Shown here in pieces: positions 1-9,359 of a stretch of DNA of 37,009 nucleotides. Made by a program: the position numbers and the translations under genes. Within the stretch, counting starts at the first letter, position 1. Every line of letters starts with the position of its first letter. Under the pieces are notes generated by a model. It made no database searches, was not told the DNA's origin, and saw nothing but the letters and a program-made list of their open reading frames with translations. Location: the NCBI GenBank assembly GCA_010692425.1, contig JAAHHJ010000051.1, forward strand, positions 1-37,009, given 5' to 3'. Origin of the DNA: Symploca sp. SIO3C6. Its GTDB lineage: Bacteria; Cyanobacteriota; Cyanobacteriia; Cyanobacteriales; Coleofasciculaceae.

Positions 1-76
1 GCTCCAGCCATTGTTCAAATAGAACGACTTGGCTTGCTTTTGGTTTAAGTTTAAATTCGTAAGTTAAATTAAACAC
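1..76 (-). CDS. TnpB-like transposase, 5' end only (partial)
   Basis: Only the first 25 codons are in the window; the rest lies beyond base 1. The start is GTG at 76, preceded on the minus strand by AAGGAGA at seven bases spacing. The peptide begins with LTYEFKLKPKASQ followed by a hydrophobic/aromatic stretch ending in EQWLE. This matches the usual N-terminus of IS200/IS605-family TnpB proteins (compare the FKLKPN...ERWL start of the broken tnpB at 10694). Whether the gene is intact cannot be seen. Confidence 0.7.
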   Translation of the reverse strand, partial: MFNLTYEFKLKPKASQVVLFEQWLE

Positions 77-148
77 TTGTTTATCTCCTTGGTCTTATTT
101 TACTTCAGTTTTGAACATTCGTCTAGTTCTTTTATCAAAAACGCTGAT

Positions 149-172
149 TGCTGAAAGTCCCCCTAGAAGGGG
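149..172. other. G/C hairpin upstream of the partial tnpB
   Basis: A CCCCC / GGGGG stem around a TAGAA loop (about 158-172) lies just upstream of the partial transposase gene. A run of eight T follows some 17 bases later on the plus strand, so it is not a clean intrinsic terminator. It could instead be the subterminal hairpin of an IS605-type left end. No transposition boundary is visible, so this is only a structural note. Confidence 0.3.
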
Positions 173-198
173 GAGGCACCAGACCCATTTTTTTTGGT

Positions 199-384
199 CA
201 AATTCAAAAATGCTCTACCTGGCAACAACTGCGGCAATTATGGATAGAAATAGAAATAGACGACAAACAGTACAATAAACAGTATGATGATTAGTCTCAC
301 TCAAGTTTGTGCAAAATCTGGGAAAAATACTGGGACAGACTTTGGAAAGATCAAGAGTCAACAGTACCAGAATTTAGCTTTTGA
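199..384 (+). pseudogene. Decayed coding remnant, family not recognised
   Basis: One plus-strand frame reads a tryptophan- and charge-rich peptide (WQQLRQLWIEIEIDD, then one TAG, then CKIWEKYWDRLWKDQE and VPEFSF) ending at a TGA near 384. A single internal stop and no start codon or ribosome site suggest the 3' end of a dead gene between the transposase fragment and the Uma2 gene. The composition looks protein-like, but I do not recognise a family and it could be chance. Confidence 0.3.
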
Positions 385-420
385 GCAGCCAACTGTACTC
401 AAGCATCAATACAACTTTGG

Positions 421-1035
421 TTAGCACTCCCCAGCACTAAAAACCTCTTGTGCTGTAAAATTCAACTCTGGGAAAGTTGGGGATTCAACGCGCTTATTCC
501 CCCTAAACTGACTAACCTGATACTCACCTTCAACTAGTTGGTAAACAGAAAAAGTCGGTTGCTTGGGATTACCAATAAAGCGCTTACCGCCTAACCCCAA
601 ATAATCAACAATCCAATATTCAGGAATGCCGATTTCTTCATAATCCCTAGCTTTAGTCAAGTAATCGTCTCGCCAGTTAGTACTGACAACCTCTACCGCC
701 AGTTTGACTGACTTACCCTGTGAGATCGTTGATGACTTCTTCCACAGCGGCTCATCTGGCAAAGCCTCTTTATCCAAAACCATGACATCCGGCTGATAAC
801 CCGAAGGATAACGAGGAGGCTTGACAAGGTAAGTTCTGGGAATAAAGTAGGGGAGGCTTTGGCGATCAATTTCTACATTCAGCTTGCAGTTGAGAAAAGC
901 GGCGACTTCTTCATGATCTCCAGTGGGATTCATCTCAACAATGACTCCCTCATACAGTTCGTAACGCCCTCTTCCATCCGGATACCACTCCAGAAACTCT
1001 TCAAAGGTTATTGGTGTTTGTACGACCTGAATCAT
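421..1035 (-). CDS. Uma2-family (DUF820) putative endonuclease
   Basis: This 204-aa protein has the Uma2/DUF820 layout. An N-terminal segment (TFEEFLEWYPDG, RYELYEGVIVEM) leads to a PD-(D/E)XK-like core with YQPDVMVLD around residues 80-90. VEVVST follows near 115, and a lysine sits in the LTKARDYEEIGIPEYWIVD segment. Residues of this kind bind metal in restriction-endonuclease folds. Cyanobacteria carry many copies of the family and their targets are mostly unknown. I chose the ATG at 1035 because AGGAGG lies five bases upstream; a TTG one codon earlier would overlap that spacing. It appears to be a single-gene unit. Confidence 0.85.
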   Translation of the reverse strand: MIQVVQTPITFEEFLEWYPDGRGRYELYEGVIVEMNPTGDHEEVAAFLNCKLNVEIDRQSLPYFIPRTYLVKPPRYPSGYQPDVMVLDKEALPDEPLWKKSSTISQGKSVKLAVEVVSTNWRDDYLTKARDYEEIGIPEYWIVDYLGLGGKRFIGNPKQPTFSVYQLVEGEYQVSQFRGNKRVESPTFPELNFTAQEVFSAGEC

Positions 1036-1204
1036 CAAATCCTCCTGGCTCTGAAACCCTATCCTGACTAGGACAGCTTGATTTTGAGAAGGTGATAGTA
1101 CCCATCCAGTTTACAATCTGGGAGAATATCAACCTAGGTGCTCGATTCCGCTAAACTTGGGAATTGTCCATCTTAGGAATAGTTAATCATTACTGGAAGC
1201 TCTC

Positions 1205-1399
1205 ATGGAGATAGGTCAGAAAGTTAAAGTTTTCCGCCTTAGAGACCGGGTAGCCCCCGATATTGTTGGCAAATTGGGAAAAGTTGGTATCATTAAAGAC
1301 TTCAAAATGACAGATGGCAGTGGGGTAGGTGCTGTAGTACAGTTTGACGACAACTCCACCACCTGGTTTTTTGAAGACGAACTCAAAGTCACAGAGTAG
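1205..1399 (+). CDS. petP: PetP, cytochrome b6f-associated small subunit (DUF2862)
   Basis: This 64-aa protein starts MEIGQKVKVFRLRDRV, continues GKLGKVGIIKDFKMTDGSGVG, and ends VVQFDDNSTTWFFEDELK. That is the pattern of PetP (DUF2862), a small SH3-like protein bound to the cytosolic face of the cytochrome b6f complex in cyanobacteria and red algae, where it affects complex stability and electron flow. The length fits the family (about 65 aa). GGAAG lies six bases before the ATG. It stands alone, with about 330 bases before get3d. Confidence 0.85.
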   Translation: MEIGQKVKVFRLRDRVAPDIVGKLGKVGIIKDFKMTDGSGVGAVVQFDDNSTTWFFEDELKVTE

Positions 1400-1729
1400 T
1401 GTAGTAAGTTCTCACACATTTAACTTGCATTTTTACATAATGGGGAGATGGGGGGAGAGAGATGGGGGGAGATGCTCGATTATTAACCATTAGCCTCCTA
1501 AACTCTTGACTCTTGAATCCTGGGTGTCGAAACTGCAATTTAGATGCATAACAGCTCACTGAAGAGGTAGGTTGGGTAGAGTTTCCGAACCCAACCAGAG
1601 TTAACATTAGTGCTTTGGGTTTCACCGTTGTTCAACCCAACCTAAAATAGGATTAAAAATGCTCCCTCAACAACCAACCCTTAATCATCAGCGTCTAGGG
1701 CAATTAGTCAAACAGCAACAAACAAGAAT
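1400..1729. other. Intergenic region petP-get3d
   Basis: Apart from the G-rich repeat, the stretch has no supportable gene. An imperfect inverted pair (GTTGGGTAGAGTTTCCGAACCC and GGTTTCACCGTTGTTCAACCC halves, about 1570-1640) could fold, but no T-run follows. The get3d promoter is presumably within the last 150 bases; no clear -35/-10 pair is visible. Confidence 0.4.
1441..1474. repeat. Purine-rich GGGGAGAT short tandem repeat
   Basis: Degenerate tandem copies of GGGGAGAT/GGGGGAGA lie in the petP-get3d gap. The same motif recurs at 19126-19186 and, on the other strand, at 31511-31540. It resembles the short tandemly repeated (STRR) sequences of filamentous cyanobacteria. All three copies are intergenic. 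Confidence 0.7.
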
Positions 1730-2830
1730 ATGGCCTTGATCCTAACTTTTTTGGGCAAAGGTGGCACTGGTCGCACCACAGTAGCGATCGCTGCTGCTAA
1801 ACAGCTATCGAGCTACGGTCAGCGAGTGCTACTGGTAGGGCAAGACTCAGGCCCAGCCTTAGCAATGCTGCTGGGGGCAACTATCGGTTCTCACCCCCAG
1901 GAGATTGGTGCTAACCTCCAAGCAGTACAGTTACAAAGCACAGTACTCCTAGAACATGGCTGGGAAGAAGTCAAAAAGCTGGAGGCACAATATCTGCGGA
2001 CACCCACTCTCAAAAATGTCTTTGGTCAAGAACTAGGCATTTTACCTGGAATGGATTCTGCCCTGGCGCTCAACGCCATTCGGGAGTACGACAAGAGCGG
2101 TAAGTATGATGTAATTATCTATGATGGCAGGGGCGACCAAACTACCCTGCGCATGTTGGGAATGCCAGAAATCCTCAGCTGGTATATTCGTCGATTCCGT
2201 CAAGTCTTTACAGATTCAGATGTCGGTAAAGCTATATCACCCTTTATCCAGCCCGTTACTAGTGCCATTCTCAATGTCTCCTGGACTGCTGATAACTTTA
2301 CCCAACAATCAACTGAGCAGAGTACTCAGCTCTTGGAGCAAGGTAAAGCAGCGATTGCTGATCCCAACCGCGTTGCCTCCTATCTAGTTACCAACGGCGA
2401 TGCTGCTGCTATTGCTACTGCCAAATATCTTTGGAGCAGTGCTCAACAAGTAGGTCTTACTGTCAGCAGCGTCATTCTCAACCAAATACCTTTAACGGCA
2501 GGCTTAGCTGCAGAATTTGCTCCCCTTGAAGTCAGCGCCCTCCCTCGCTTATCATCTACTGATGATTGGCAACCCCTAATTGAAGCCCTGCCAAATTTCA
2601 CCCAAACTTCCCGTTCACCCAGACCTATTACCATAGATATACCTGGTCGTCAAGTACGCTTGTTCTTACCCGGTTTCGACAAAAAGCAAGTGAAACTCAC
2701 CCAGTATGGTCCAGAAGTCACTATTGATGCTGGAGACCAGCGGCGCAATATTATGCTGCCCCCTCAATTGAGCGGTCAACCTGTGAAAGGGGCTAAATTC
2801 CAAGATGGGTACTTAACGATTTCCTTTTGA
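1730..2830 (+). CDS. get3d: Get3d-type (ArsA/Get3-family) ATPase with C-terminal alpha-crystallin domain
   Basis: This 366-aa protein has an N-terminal P-loop ATPase domain of the ArsA/Get3 class (GKGGTGRTT, residues 9-17) and a separate C-terminal beta-rich segment (about 297-366, with DIPGRQVRLFLPGF and YLTISF). The tail looks like the alpha-crystallin/HSP20-like domain that marks Get3d, a homologue found in photosynthetic lineages. Family knowledge suggests binding of hydrophobic or membrane-protein clients; the client is unknown. The second P-loop lysine is arginine here (R15), while the signature lysine K10 is kept. The stop is three bases before chlG, so the two are probably co-transcribed. 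Plain ArsA metal resistance is unlikely, since no arsenic genes are nearby. Confidence 0.8.
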   Translation: MALILTFLGKGGTGRTTVAIAAAKQLSSYGQRVLLVGQDSGPALAMLLGATIGSHPQEIGANLQAVQLQSTVLLEHGWEEVKKLEAQYLRTPTLKNVFGQELGILPGMDSALALNAIREYDKSGKYDVIIYDGRGDQTTLRMLGMPEILSWYIRRFRQVFTDSDVGKAISPFIQPVTSAILNVSWTADNFTQQSTEQSTQLLEQGKAAIADPNRVASYLVTNGDAAAIATAKYLWSSAQQVGLTVSSVILNQIPLTAGLAAEFAPLEVSALPRLSSTDDWQPLIEALPNFTQTSRSPRPITIDIPGRQVRLFLPGFDKKQVKLTQYGPEVTIDAGDQRRNIMLPPQLSGQPVKGAKFQDGYLTISF

Positions 2831-2833
2831 ACT

Positions 2834-3814
2834 ATGTCTGATCCTATTGCTGAACAAACAAATGACCGTAGCGCCAAAACCAGGCAGCTGCTGGGCATGA
2901 AAGGCGCTGCCCCTGGCGAAACCTCAATTTGGAAAATTCGCCTCCAGCTGATGAAACCAATTACCTGGATTCCTTTAATTTGGGGTGTTGTCTGCGGCGC
3001 GGCTTCTGGGGGTGAGTTCAGCTGGACTATTGACAATATTTTCAAAATAGCAACTTGTATGCTGCTTGCTGGTCCGTTATTGGCAGGTTACACTCAAACC
3101 ATTAATGACTTCTACGACCGCGAAATCGACGCCATTAATGAACCTTACCGTCCCATCCCTTCTGGTGCCATTTCCATTCCCCAAGTGATAACTCAGGTAG
3201 TGGTATTATTACTTGCTGGTATCGCTATTGCCTACGGACTAGATAGGTGGGCAAATCATCAATTTCCAACAATTACCTGTATTGCCCTAGGCGGTTCCTT
3301 CCTAGCTTATATCTACTCAGCTCCTCCCCTAAAACTCAAACAGAATGGTTGGCTGGGTAATTATGCCCTAGGTGCTAGCTATATTGCCCTTCCTTGGTGG
3401 ACAGGTCATGCCATGTTTGGTAACCTTAATTGGACAATCGTGATTTTGACCCTGTTCTACAGTTTGGCGGGATTAGGAATTGCCATAGTCAACGACTTCA
3501 AAAGTGTTGAAGGCGATCGCCAATTAGGTCTCAAGTCACTGCCAGTGATGTTTGGCGTCAGTACCGCAGCCTGGATTTGTGTGCTGATGATTGATGTATT
3601 TCAAGCAGGGGTTGCTGGTTACTTAATCAGCATTCATCAGAATCTCTATGCTACTATTCTGCTGCTATTGATCATCCCCCAAATTACTTTCCAAGATATG
3701 TATTTTCTTCGAGACCCCCTTAAAAATGACGTCAAGTACCAAGCCAGTGCTCAGCCATTTTTGGTTTTAGGGATGTTGGTAGCCGGTTTGGCGCTTGGTC
3801 ATGCAGGAGTTTGA
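2834..3814 (+). CDS. chlG: Chlorophyll synthase ChlG (UbiA prenyltransferase)
   Basis: ChlG esterifies chlorophyllide a with phytyl or geranylgeranyl diphosphate in the thylakoid or plasma membrane, the last step of chlorophyll synthesis. The 326-aa protein has both Asp-rich UbiA motifs: NDFYDREID (residues 91-99, D92/D95/D99) and NDFKSVEGD (220-228). The flanking NEPYRPIPSGAIS segment is strongly conserved in ChlG. About eight to nine hydrophobic segments fill residues 40-325. The length is normal for cyanobacterial ChlG. The ATG lies only three bases after the get3d stop, and an operon is likely. Confidence 0.95.
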   Translation: MSDPIAEQTNDRSAKTRQLLGMKGAAPGETSIWKIRLQLMKPITWIPLIWGVVCGAASGGEFSWTIDNIFKIATCMLLAGPLLAGYTQTINDFYDREIDAINEPYRPIPSGAISIPQVITQVVVLLLAGIAIAYGLDRWANHQFPTITCIALGGSFLAYIYSAPPLKLKQNGWLGNYALGASYIALPWWTGHAMFGNLNWTIVILTLFYSLAGLGIAIVNDFKSVEGDRQLGLKSLPVMFGVSTAAWICVLMIDVFQAGVAGYLISIHQNLYATILLLLIIPQITFQDMYFLRDPLKNDVKYQASAQPFLVLGMLVAGLALGHAGV

Positions 3815-4012
3815 GATTTATAGAAGTTGTAGACCAAAAGTACTAGCCCAATTTTAGTACCTAAGTCACGTCAAGTTTGGGAATTACGATCAAGGTGGCT
3901 AAGCTAGTGAATTTCTTAAGATGTGAGTAGAAGAGAAGGCAATGGGGAGTGACAAACACCTCAAAGCCAGAAATTCACACAGAATACACAGCTTATGTTC
4001 CGGAGGTATACA

Positions 4013-4507
4013 ATGTTAACTTGGCGTCACGTCTTGCTATTAGCTACAGCTCCCCTACTTGTTGCAACTAATGGCACCTTTGCCCTAGCCCAAACCCAGC
4101 CGGCTATTCCAGAAATCACTGCTCAACGCCCTCCTGATTTTGGGGAAAGAGGCAAATTTTCTCGGGAACCACGATGGTTGCAAGAACTTGACCTTAGCGC
4201 TGAGCAATCAGAGCGTATTCAAGCAATTCGCGAACAATCTAGACAGGAGATGGAAAGTCGCTATCAGCAGATGCAGGAAGCTAGAGAGCAAATGCAATCA
4301 CTGATGACTGGTAATGCCAGTCGTGAACAGTTGCGGCAACAGCATCAACGGCTCCAAAATCTTCGTCAAGAATTGGGGAACCAACGCTTTGAAACTATGC
4401 TCGACATTCGGGAGATATTGACCCCACAACAACGGGTACAGATGGCAGAATTAGCACAGCAGCATCGGGGAAATTGGGGACGTCGTGGCCCCCGTCGTAC
4501 TCAGTAG
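4013..4507 (+). CDS. Spy/CpxP-like (LTXXQ-type) periplasmic protein
   Basis: This 164-aa protein has a signal peptide (MLTWRHVLLLATAPLLVATNG through the ALA-Q region, about residues 1-27). The mature part is highly charged and Gln/Arg/Glu-rich. It contains two Spy-type helical motifs, LDLSAEQSERIQAIREQ and EILTPQQRVQMAEL, separated by a long amphipathic helix. Spy/CpxP-fold proteins are ATP-independent chaperones or stress sensors in the periplasm. I set the start at 4013 because CGGAGG sits six bases before it; an upstream ATG at 3995 would have that ribosome site inside its coding sequence. The C-terminus is Arg-rich (GRRGPRRTQ). It is probably a single gene. Confidence 0.75.
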   Translation: MLTWRHVLLLATAPLLVATNGTFALAQTQPAIPEITAQRPPDFGERGKFSREPRWLQELDLSAEQSERIQAIREQSRQEMESRYQQMQEAREQMQSLMTGNASREQLRQQHQRLQNLRQELGNQRFETMLDIREILTPQQRVQMAELAQQHRGNWGRRGPRRTQ

Positions 4508-4581
4508 GGCTAGAAATTGTTCCTGATTCTCTCCTCGTCGTGGCATCCTAAAACAAGAGAATTGCTAGGAATGAGCAGAGG

Positions 4582-6093
4582 ATGTCAGAAGTGCTAGAGC
4601 AAAAACAGATAACTGTCGTCGGTGCCGGTTGGGCTGGATTAGGAGCCGCTTACCATCTAGCCCAACAAGGCTACAAAGTCACACTTTTAGAAGCAGGCTC
4701 CTATCCTGGTGGGCTGGTAGCAGGCTGGAAAACGCCAAAGGGCAACTCTGTCGAAGGAGGTATTCATGGCTTCTGGTATCCTTACCAAAACATTTTTGCT
4801 CTGGTGCGAGAATTGGGGCTAAATCCTTTCACCTCTTTTACTCGTTCTTCTCAATATTCTCCAGCAGGGCTAGAAGTAGAATCACCAATTTTTCAAGATT
4901 TACCAAAACTCCCTACCCCTCTGGGAACCTTTATCTATACTCAATTCAAGCGTTTGCCTTTGATTGATCGACTCTCAGCACTGCCTTTACTCTATAGTCT
5001 CGTTGATTTTGATAATTCTGATCAAGCTTGGCGACGCTATGACAAAATAACTGCCCGTGAATTATTCAAAGACTTTGGCGTCTCTGCTAGACTCTATAAA
5101 GATGCCTTCGAGCCCATGCTGCTAGTAGGCTTATTTGCCCCAGGGGAACAATGTTCAGCGGCCGCAGCATTGGGGATGCTTTATTACTTTATCCTTGCCC
5201 ACCAACCTAACTTTGATGTCGTTTGGTGTCGGGGTACAGTCGGGGAGAAGATTTTTAAGCCCTGGGTTGAACGTATCGAGCAAGCTGGGGGCAGGGTACT
5301 CACTAATAGGCGAGTTCAAGACATTATAGTCGATAGTGATGGCAAAGCAACAGGAATTGTTGCCGAAGACGAAGTTTTTTATAGCGATGCCGTCGTTTTT
5401 GCTGTTAATGTAAATGGTCTTAAAAAGATCCTCAGCCATAGCTCGACTTTGCAAAGTCGCCAGGAATTCAGTAATCTTAATAATCTAGGGGGCATCGATG
5501 TACTGGCAACGCGGCTGTGGTTTGACCGCAAAATTTATATCCGCCATCCCTCTAATGCTTGCTTTGGATTCACTCCCACCACTGGCTGGACGTTTTTTGA
5601 CCTCAATACTCTACAGGACGAGTACCGCGATGCACCAGGAAGTGTGATTGAGGCGGACTTTTACCACGCTAATCAGTTTCTCAATTTGAGTGATGAGGAA
5701 ATGATTTCAATTGTCAAGCGCGACTTAGCTACTTGTGTACCAGATTTTCATAAGGCTAAAGTCATTGATAGAAGTGTAATCCGCGTGGCAGGAGGCGTGA
5801 CTCATTTTGCTCCCGGTAGTTATCAGTATATGCTGCCAGCAAGAACCAGTATCGAGAATGTCTTTATGAGTGGTGATTGGATTGTTAATAATCACGGTTC
5901 TTGGTCACAGGAAAAGGCTTATGTAACTGGTTTGGAAGCTGCGAATCTGGTGATTGATTACTTTGGGCATGGCAGTAAGGCTAAAATTATTGCTGTTGAG
6001 CCTGATGAACCTCACATTAAGTTTGCTCGGAGTGTAAACACGACGGTGCGAGATTTTGGCAAGAGTTTTTTGCCTAGTTTCTGGCTGCCTTAG
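4582..6093 (+). CDS. FAD-dependent oxidoreductase, carotenoid desaturase/isomerase-like
   Basis: This 503-aa flavoprotein has an N-terminal dinucleotide-binding motif (VVGAGWAGLGAAYHLA, from about residue 12, with E37 for ribose and PGG at 43-45). Its C-terminal FAD signature includes VFMSGDWI and the SQEKAYVTGLEAAN segment. The overall pattern is that of the phytoene desaturase/amine-oxidase superfamily, which includes carotenoid desaturases and beta-carotene desaturase/methyltransferases (CrtU/CruE). The exact substrate cannot be read from the sequence. It lies downstream of chlG and the Spy-like gene on the same strand and ends four bases before the convergent response regulator. A role in pigment or isoprenoid metabolism is the most likely guess. 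Confidence 0.75.
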   Translation: MSEVLEQKQITVVGAGWAGLGAAYHLAQQGYKVTLLEAGSYPGGLVAGWKTPKGNSVEGGIHGFWYPYQNIFALVRELGLNPFTSFTRSSQYSPAGLEVESPIFQDLPKLPTPLGTFIYTQFKRLPLIDRLSALPLLYSLVDFDNSDQAWRRYDKITARELFKDFGVSARLYKDAFEPMLLVGLFAPGEQCSAAAALGMLYYFILAHQPNFDVVWCRGTVGEKIFKPWVERIEQAGGRVLTNRRVQDIIVDSDGKATGIVAEDEVFYSDAVVFAVNVNGLKKILSHSSTLQSRQEFSNLNNLGGIDVLATRLWFDRKIYIRHPSNACFGFTPTTGWTFFDLNTLQDEYRDAPGSVIEADFYHANQFLNLSDEEMISIVKRDLATCVPDFHKAKVIDRSVIRVAGGVTHFAPGSYQYMLPARTSIENVFMSGDWIVNNHGSWSQEKAYVTGLEAANLVIDYFGHGSKAKIIAVEPDEPHIKFARSVNTTVRDFGKSFLPSFWLP

Positions 6094-6096
6094 TAG

Positions 6097-6501
6097 TCAT
6101 CGATGATTTGATGATGGGGTAATGTTAAGAGTTGGTTGTGTGTTTGAGAGCAGTAGATTTTCAATCTCTGTCAACAACTCTGTACGTGAATAGGGCTTAG
6201 TGATATATGCAGATGCCCCCATCTCTATTCCCTTTTTAATATCGTCTGGTGCCGCTTTCCCAGACACAAAGATTAATGGTGCTGCCACCTTAAACTTTTT
6301 GACGAACCATAAAACTTGCCAGCCATCGAAACCTGGCATCGAAATATCACATAAAATTAAATCTGGTTTAAAATGTGTGGCAAAATTGGCTCCTAGAGAA
6401 CCATCACTAGCTATAATTACTTCATAACCTTCAGATTCTAAAAGTTCTTGAAGTAATTTTTGGGTGACTGCATCGTCTTCGATAACCAGAATTCTCTTCA
6501 T
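6097..6501 (-). CDS. Single-domain response regulator (CheY-like)
   Basis: This 134-aa protein is one receiver domain and nothing else. The acidic pair is D9/D10, the phospho-acceptor is D52 (LCDISMPG), the conserved hydroxyl residue is S80 (FVSGK) and the lysine is K102 (ITKPYS). With no output domain it probably acts by protein-protein contact, like CheY/PatA-type cyanobacterial regulators, downstream of a histidine kinase located elsewhere. The C-terminal 18 residues are a short Asn/Ser/Thr-rich tail. No kinase is adjacent. The gene is convergent with the flavoprotein gene. Confidence 0.9.
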   Translation of the reverse strand: MKRILVIEDDAVTQKLLQELLESEGYEVIIASDGSLGANFATHFKPDLILCDISMPGFDGWQVLWFVKKFKVAAPLIFVSGKAAPDDIKKGIEMGASAYITKPYSRTELLTEIENLLLSNTQPTLNITPSSNHR

Positions 6502-7111
6502 TTTGCTGCTCTTCCTAATGTTGATGATTCATACCTACAATGATTTACCTTGATCCTAGAACCTGACTAGATAACCCTAATTATTAGAAGTGAGGCATCA
6601 TTAGAGAACACTCCTGACAAATGAAAAAGATTTTTCCCTATTCTCTTCAAGTTCTCCTATCTCTAGATTAGGCACCCATAATCAATAGCTTCTTAAAATA
6701 TGCTCTATTAGATCAGGTTTTATCTTCGCTATCACATTGGCTATACTGTTGCCATACCAAAGCTTACAGTATAGAGAGCCACAAATAGTTTACTATTTCT
6801 CTGGTTTTAGTGTAGATGATTACAGTTTAGATTAGTTATAGATGCTTGTCATCGGTGGATTCACTGACCAGAAAACAACTACTTTTGAAAAAAAATTAGT
6901 TGTTTTCTGTAATCAAGATTGGTTGTTCCAATAAACATGCTATTGCGCCGATAGTAGTATAAAATTTTTATATTAGAGATGATAATAACCTAGGAAAATC
7001 TAATCTAGATTGATTGAAATTTAGAGGCAGATAAGTTTGATCATATACTCTTTATTTGGTTATTGCCAACAGTTCGTTCAAGTTGGAGTTTTAGTCTGGT
7101 TAAAAACAAAT
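6502..7111. other. AT-rich intergenic region between response regulator and PBP
   Basis: No supportable gene lies in this 610-base gap between two minus-strand genes. It must hold the end of the PBP transcript and the promoter of the response regulator. The only strong structure is the inverted repeat at 6869-6909. Confidence 0.5.
6869..6909. terminator. 13-bp inverted repeat, possible terminator of the PBP transcript
   Basis: The arms CAGAAAACAACTA (6869-6881) and TAGTTGTTTTCTG (6897-6909) pair perfectly around an A-rich 15-base loop. It lies about 200 bases downstream of the PBP stop on the minus strand. No T-run follows directly, so it may be a weak terminator, an mRNA-stabilising hairpin or an operator. 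Confidence 0.35.
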
Positions 7112-9352
7112 CTATTGAGTAATTTGACGCATATAAGTATTCCATAGTTGTGCTGCTTGCCCACTACTACCTCTAGTGGGAGTGTTTCGGTCATTGCCCA
7201 ACCAGATCCCAGTAACTAGCTGACGTTTAGGAATATAGCCAATAAACCAAAGGTCAACATTCTTGTCAGTGGTTCCCGTTTTCCCAGCTTCCCCCTGTCC
7301 CAGTGAGGCGGCGCGTCCAGTTCCTACCTGCACTACTCCCCTGAGCATCGTCGTCATCGTCTGTGCGACTCCCGTTGATACTGCCTGCCTATTTCCTTCT
7401 TTACTATCTTCAAAAGAGTAAATTACCCGGCAGGTTTGTGGGTCATTGTTATCAGTACAATCACTACTGTCAAGAATCCTTCTGATCCCATGGGGAGGAT
7501 TCCAAATACCGCGATTAGCGATCGCTCCATAGGCACCAGTGATTTCCAAAACATTAACTTCACTTTGACCAAGAGCTAAATTTGGTACTGGATCGAGTTC
7601 CGAACTAATACCCAAGCGTTGCGCTAAGTTTACCACATTATTGAGACCAGCTTCTTGAGCCACTCGAATCGCCACCACATTTTCCGACTGTGCCAGGGCA
7701 GTGTACATATCAATATAGCCGCCAGAACGCTGACAACCTGCTAGGCGTCTCATCGGAGCACAGGAGTAGGCTTTTCCCGGCGAAATGCCTTGCTCTAAGG
7801 CAGCGGTATAGGCAAAGAGTTTAAAAGTCGAACCTGGTTGTCTCTGGGCTTGGGTAGCACGATTAAACTGGCTTTGTTGATAATCTTTACCGCCAATCAG
7901 GGCGAGGATTTCACCATTACTGGTGTTAAGGGTAACAAGTGCTCCTTGATCAAAGCCTAAACGAGTGCCATTGCTGTTAAGAAAATTCTCCAGCGCCACT
8001 TCTGCCTTTTCCTGAGCCTGAAGCTTGAGAGTGGTTTCGACGATAAAATTACCCTCAGTAGCCAATTCTTCTCCTAGCAACTGGCGCAGTTCACTGAAAA
8101 CGTAGCTGTAGAAGTAGGGAGCTTTCGTGCTGGCTAGAGATTGGCGAGCTTTGGGGCTGACTTCAATACGGGTGCGCCTAGCTCTAGTTGCTTCCTCCCG
8201 ATTGATCATACCTAGGGTTTGCATGCGATCAAGTACACGATTACGTAGAGAAAGGGACACATTGTAATTTTGAATCGGATTATAGCTATTGGGTGCTGGC
8301 AAAATCGCCACTAATGTTGCTGCTTCTGAGAGGTTCAAATCTCTTGCTGATTTATCGAAATAGAATTGAGCTGCATCCTCAAAACCATAAGCTTCAATTC
8401 CTAGATAGACGCGGTTTAAATAGTTCTTTAAAATCTCGTCCTTACTATAAAAAGTCTCTAGCTTCAGGGCAACCACTGCCTCCCGGAGTTTTCTGCCAGC
8501 ACTATTGTCCCTACCCACATATTCAGGAAACAAACTCCTTGCCAACTGTTGCGTAATTGTACTGGCACCTTCACGAATTTCTCCGCCTTGAATATTTCTG
8601 ACCAGAGCTCGTACAATCCCATAAGGGTCTACACCTATGTGCCAGTAATAGCGACTATCTTCTGAGGCAATCAACGCCTTGGGCAGGTAGGGGGAAAAAT
8701 CAGATAACCGCTTCAGTTCCCTGTGGGCATCGGTACGAGGTTGCCGCAAGGGTATCTGTTCGCGGGAATAAACAACCACAGGGCCTTGAACACCTGCTGG
8801 CAAGGGTCGCACAGGTACTTTTAGCCATTCAATGCTGATCAGGAGTGCTACTAAGACCGTCAAGCCACCTACACCGTAAAGAGTGTATCTAATCCCTCGA
8901 ATATACCAGGGTGGTGGATTGTGGTACTGAAGCTGTACACAGGCTGCTAGTTCTGGTGGTCCTAGGGTGAGGATATCACCGTGGCGCAGCACCAGGGAAG
9001 AAAGTCGGCGTTTACCTCGATAAATCCCGTTGGTAGAATTTTCATCTTTGATTAGAAAGGAGGTTTGAGAGCGCCCGTAGCGTTCCAGGGACAAATGAAT
9101 TTGACTGATCACTGGGTTCCGCACGACGATATCACAGGATCTAGAACTACGTCCTAGTAAATATCTGTCTCCTAGTAGAGGATAAACCTCTGCTTTATCA
9201 GCCCCAGCATCTTGCACCCAAAGTTCTGGCACTCTAGCATTGGGCTTAAGTGCTAGGGCTTGAAAATTAACTTTTGCTTGAACTGTCTGTATTGCTTGGG
9301 TCAATTGACCAAGCAGTGTTTTTGGAGGCTTTGGGGGCTGGGGAGAACTCAT
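7112..9352 (-). CDS. FHA-domain class A penicillin-binding protein (PBP1-type)
   Basis: This 746-aa bifunctional peptidoglycan synthase has a cytoplasmic FHA domain (about residues 55-140, with [13 protein letters not shown] and STNG) and one membrane anchor (about 153-174). A GT51 glycosyltransferase domain follows (catalytic E231 in [10 protein letters not shown], then [11 protein letters not shown]). The transpeptidase domain has S508/K511 (GSTFK), the SEN motif and K691 in KTGTT. The N-terminal FHA suggests control by Ser/Thr phosphorylation, as in other cyanobacterial PBPs. No Shine-Dalgarno site precedes the ATG. A degraded tnpB lies immediately upstream, so the native promoter or leader may have been changed by that insertion. 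Confidence 0.93.
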   Translation of the reverse strand: MSSPQPPKPPKTLLGQLTQAIQTVQAKVNFQALALKPNARVPELWVQDAGADKAEVYPLLGDRYLLGRSSRSCDIVVRNPVISQIHLSLERYGRSQTSFLIKDENSTNGIYRGKRRLSSLVLRHGDILTLGPPELAACVQLQYHNPPPWYIRGIRYTLYGVGGLTVLVALLISIEWLKVPVRPLPAGVQGPVVVYSREQIPLRQPRTDAHRELKRLSDFSPYLPKALIASEDSRYYWHIGVDPYGIVRALVRNIQGGEIREGASTITQQLARSLFPEYVGRDNSAGRKLREAVVALKLETFYSKDEILKNYLNRVYLGIEAYGFEDAAQFYFDKSARDLNLSEAATLVAILPAPNSYNPIQNYNVSLSLRNRVLDRMQTLGMINREEATRARRTRIEVSPKARQSLASTKAPYFYSYVFSELRQLLGEELATEGNFIVETTLKLQAQEKAEVALENFLNSNGTRLGFDQGALVTLNTSNGEILALIGGKDYQQSQFNRATQAQRQPGSTFKLFAYTAALEQGISPGKAYSCAPMRRLAGCQRSGGYIDMYTALAQSENVVAIRVAQEAGLNNVVNLAQRLGISSELDPVPNLALGQSEVNVLEITGAYGAIANRGIWNPPHGIRRILDSSDCTDNNDPQTCRVIYSFEDSKEGNRQAVSTGVAQTMTTMLRGVVQVGTGRAASLGQGEAGKTGTTDKNVDLWFIGYIPKRQLVTGIWLGNDRNTPTRGSSGQAAQLWNTYMRQITQ

Positions 9353-9359
9353 TTTTTAG

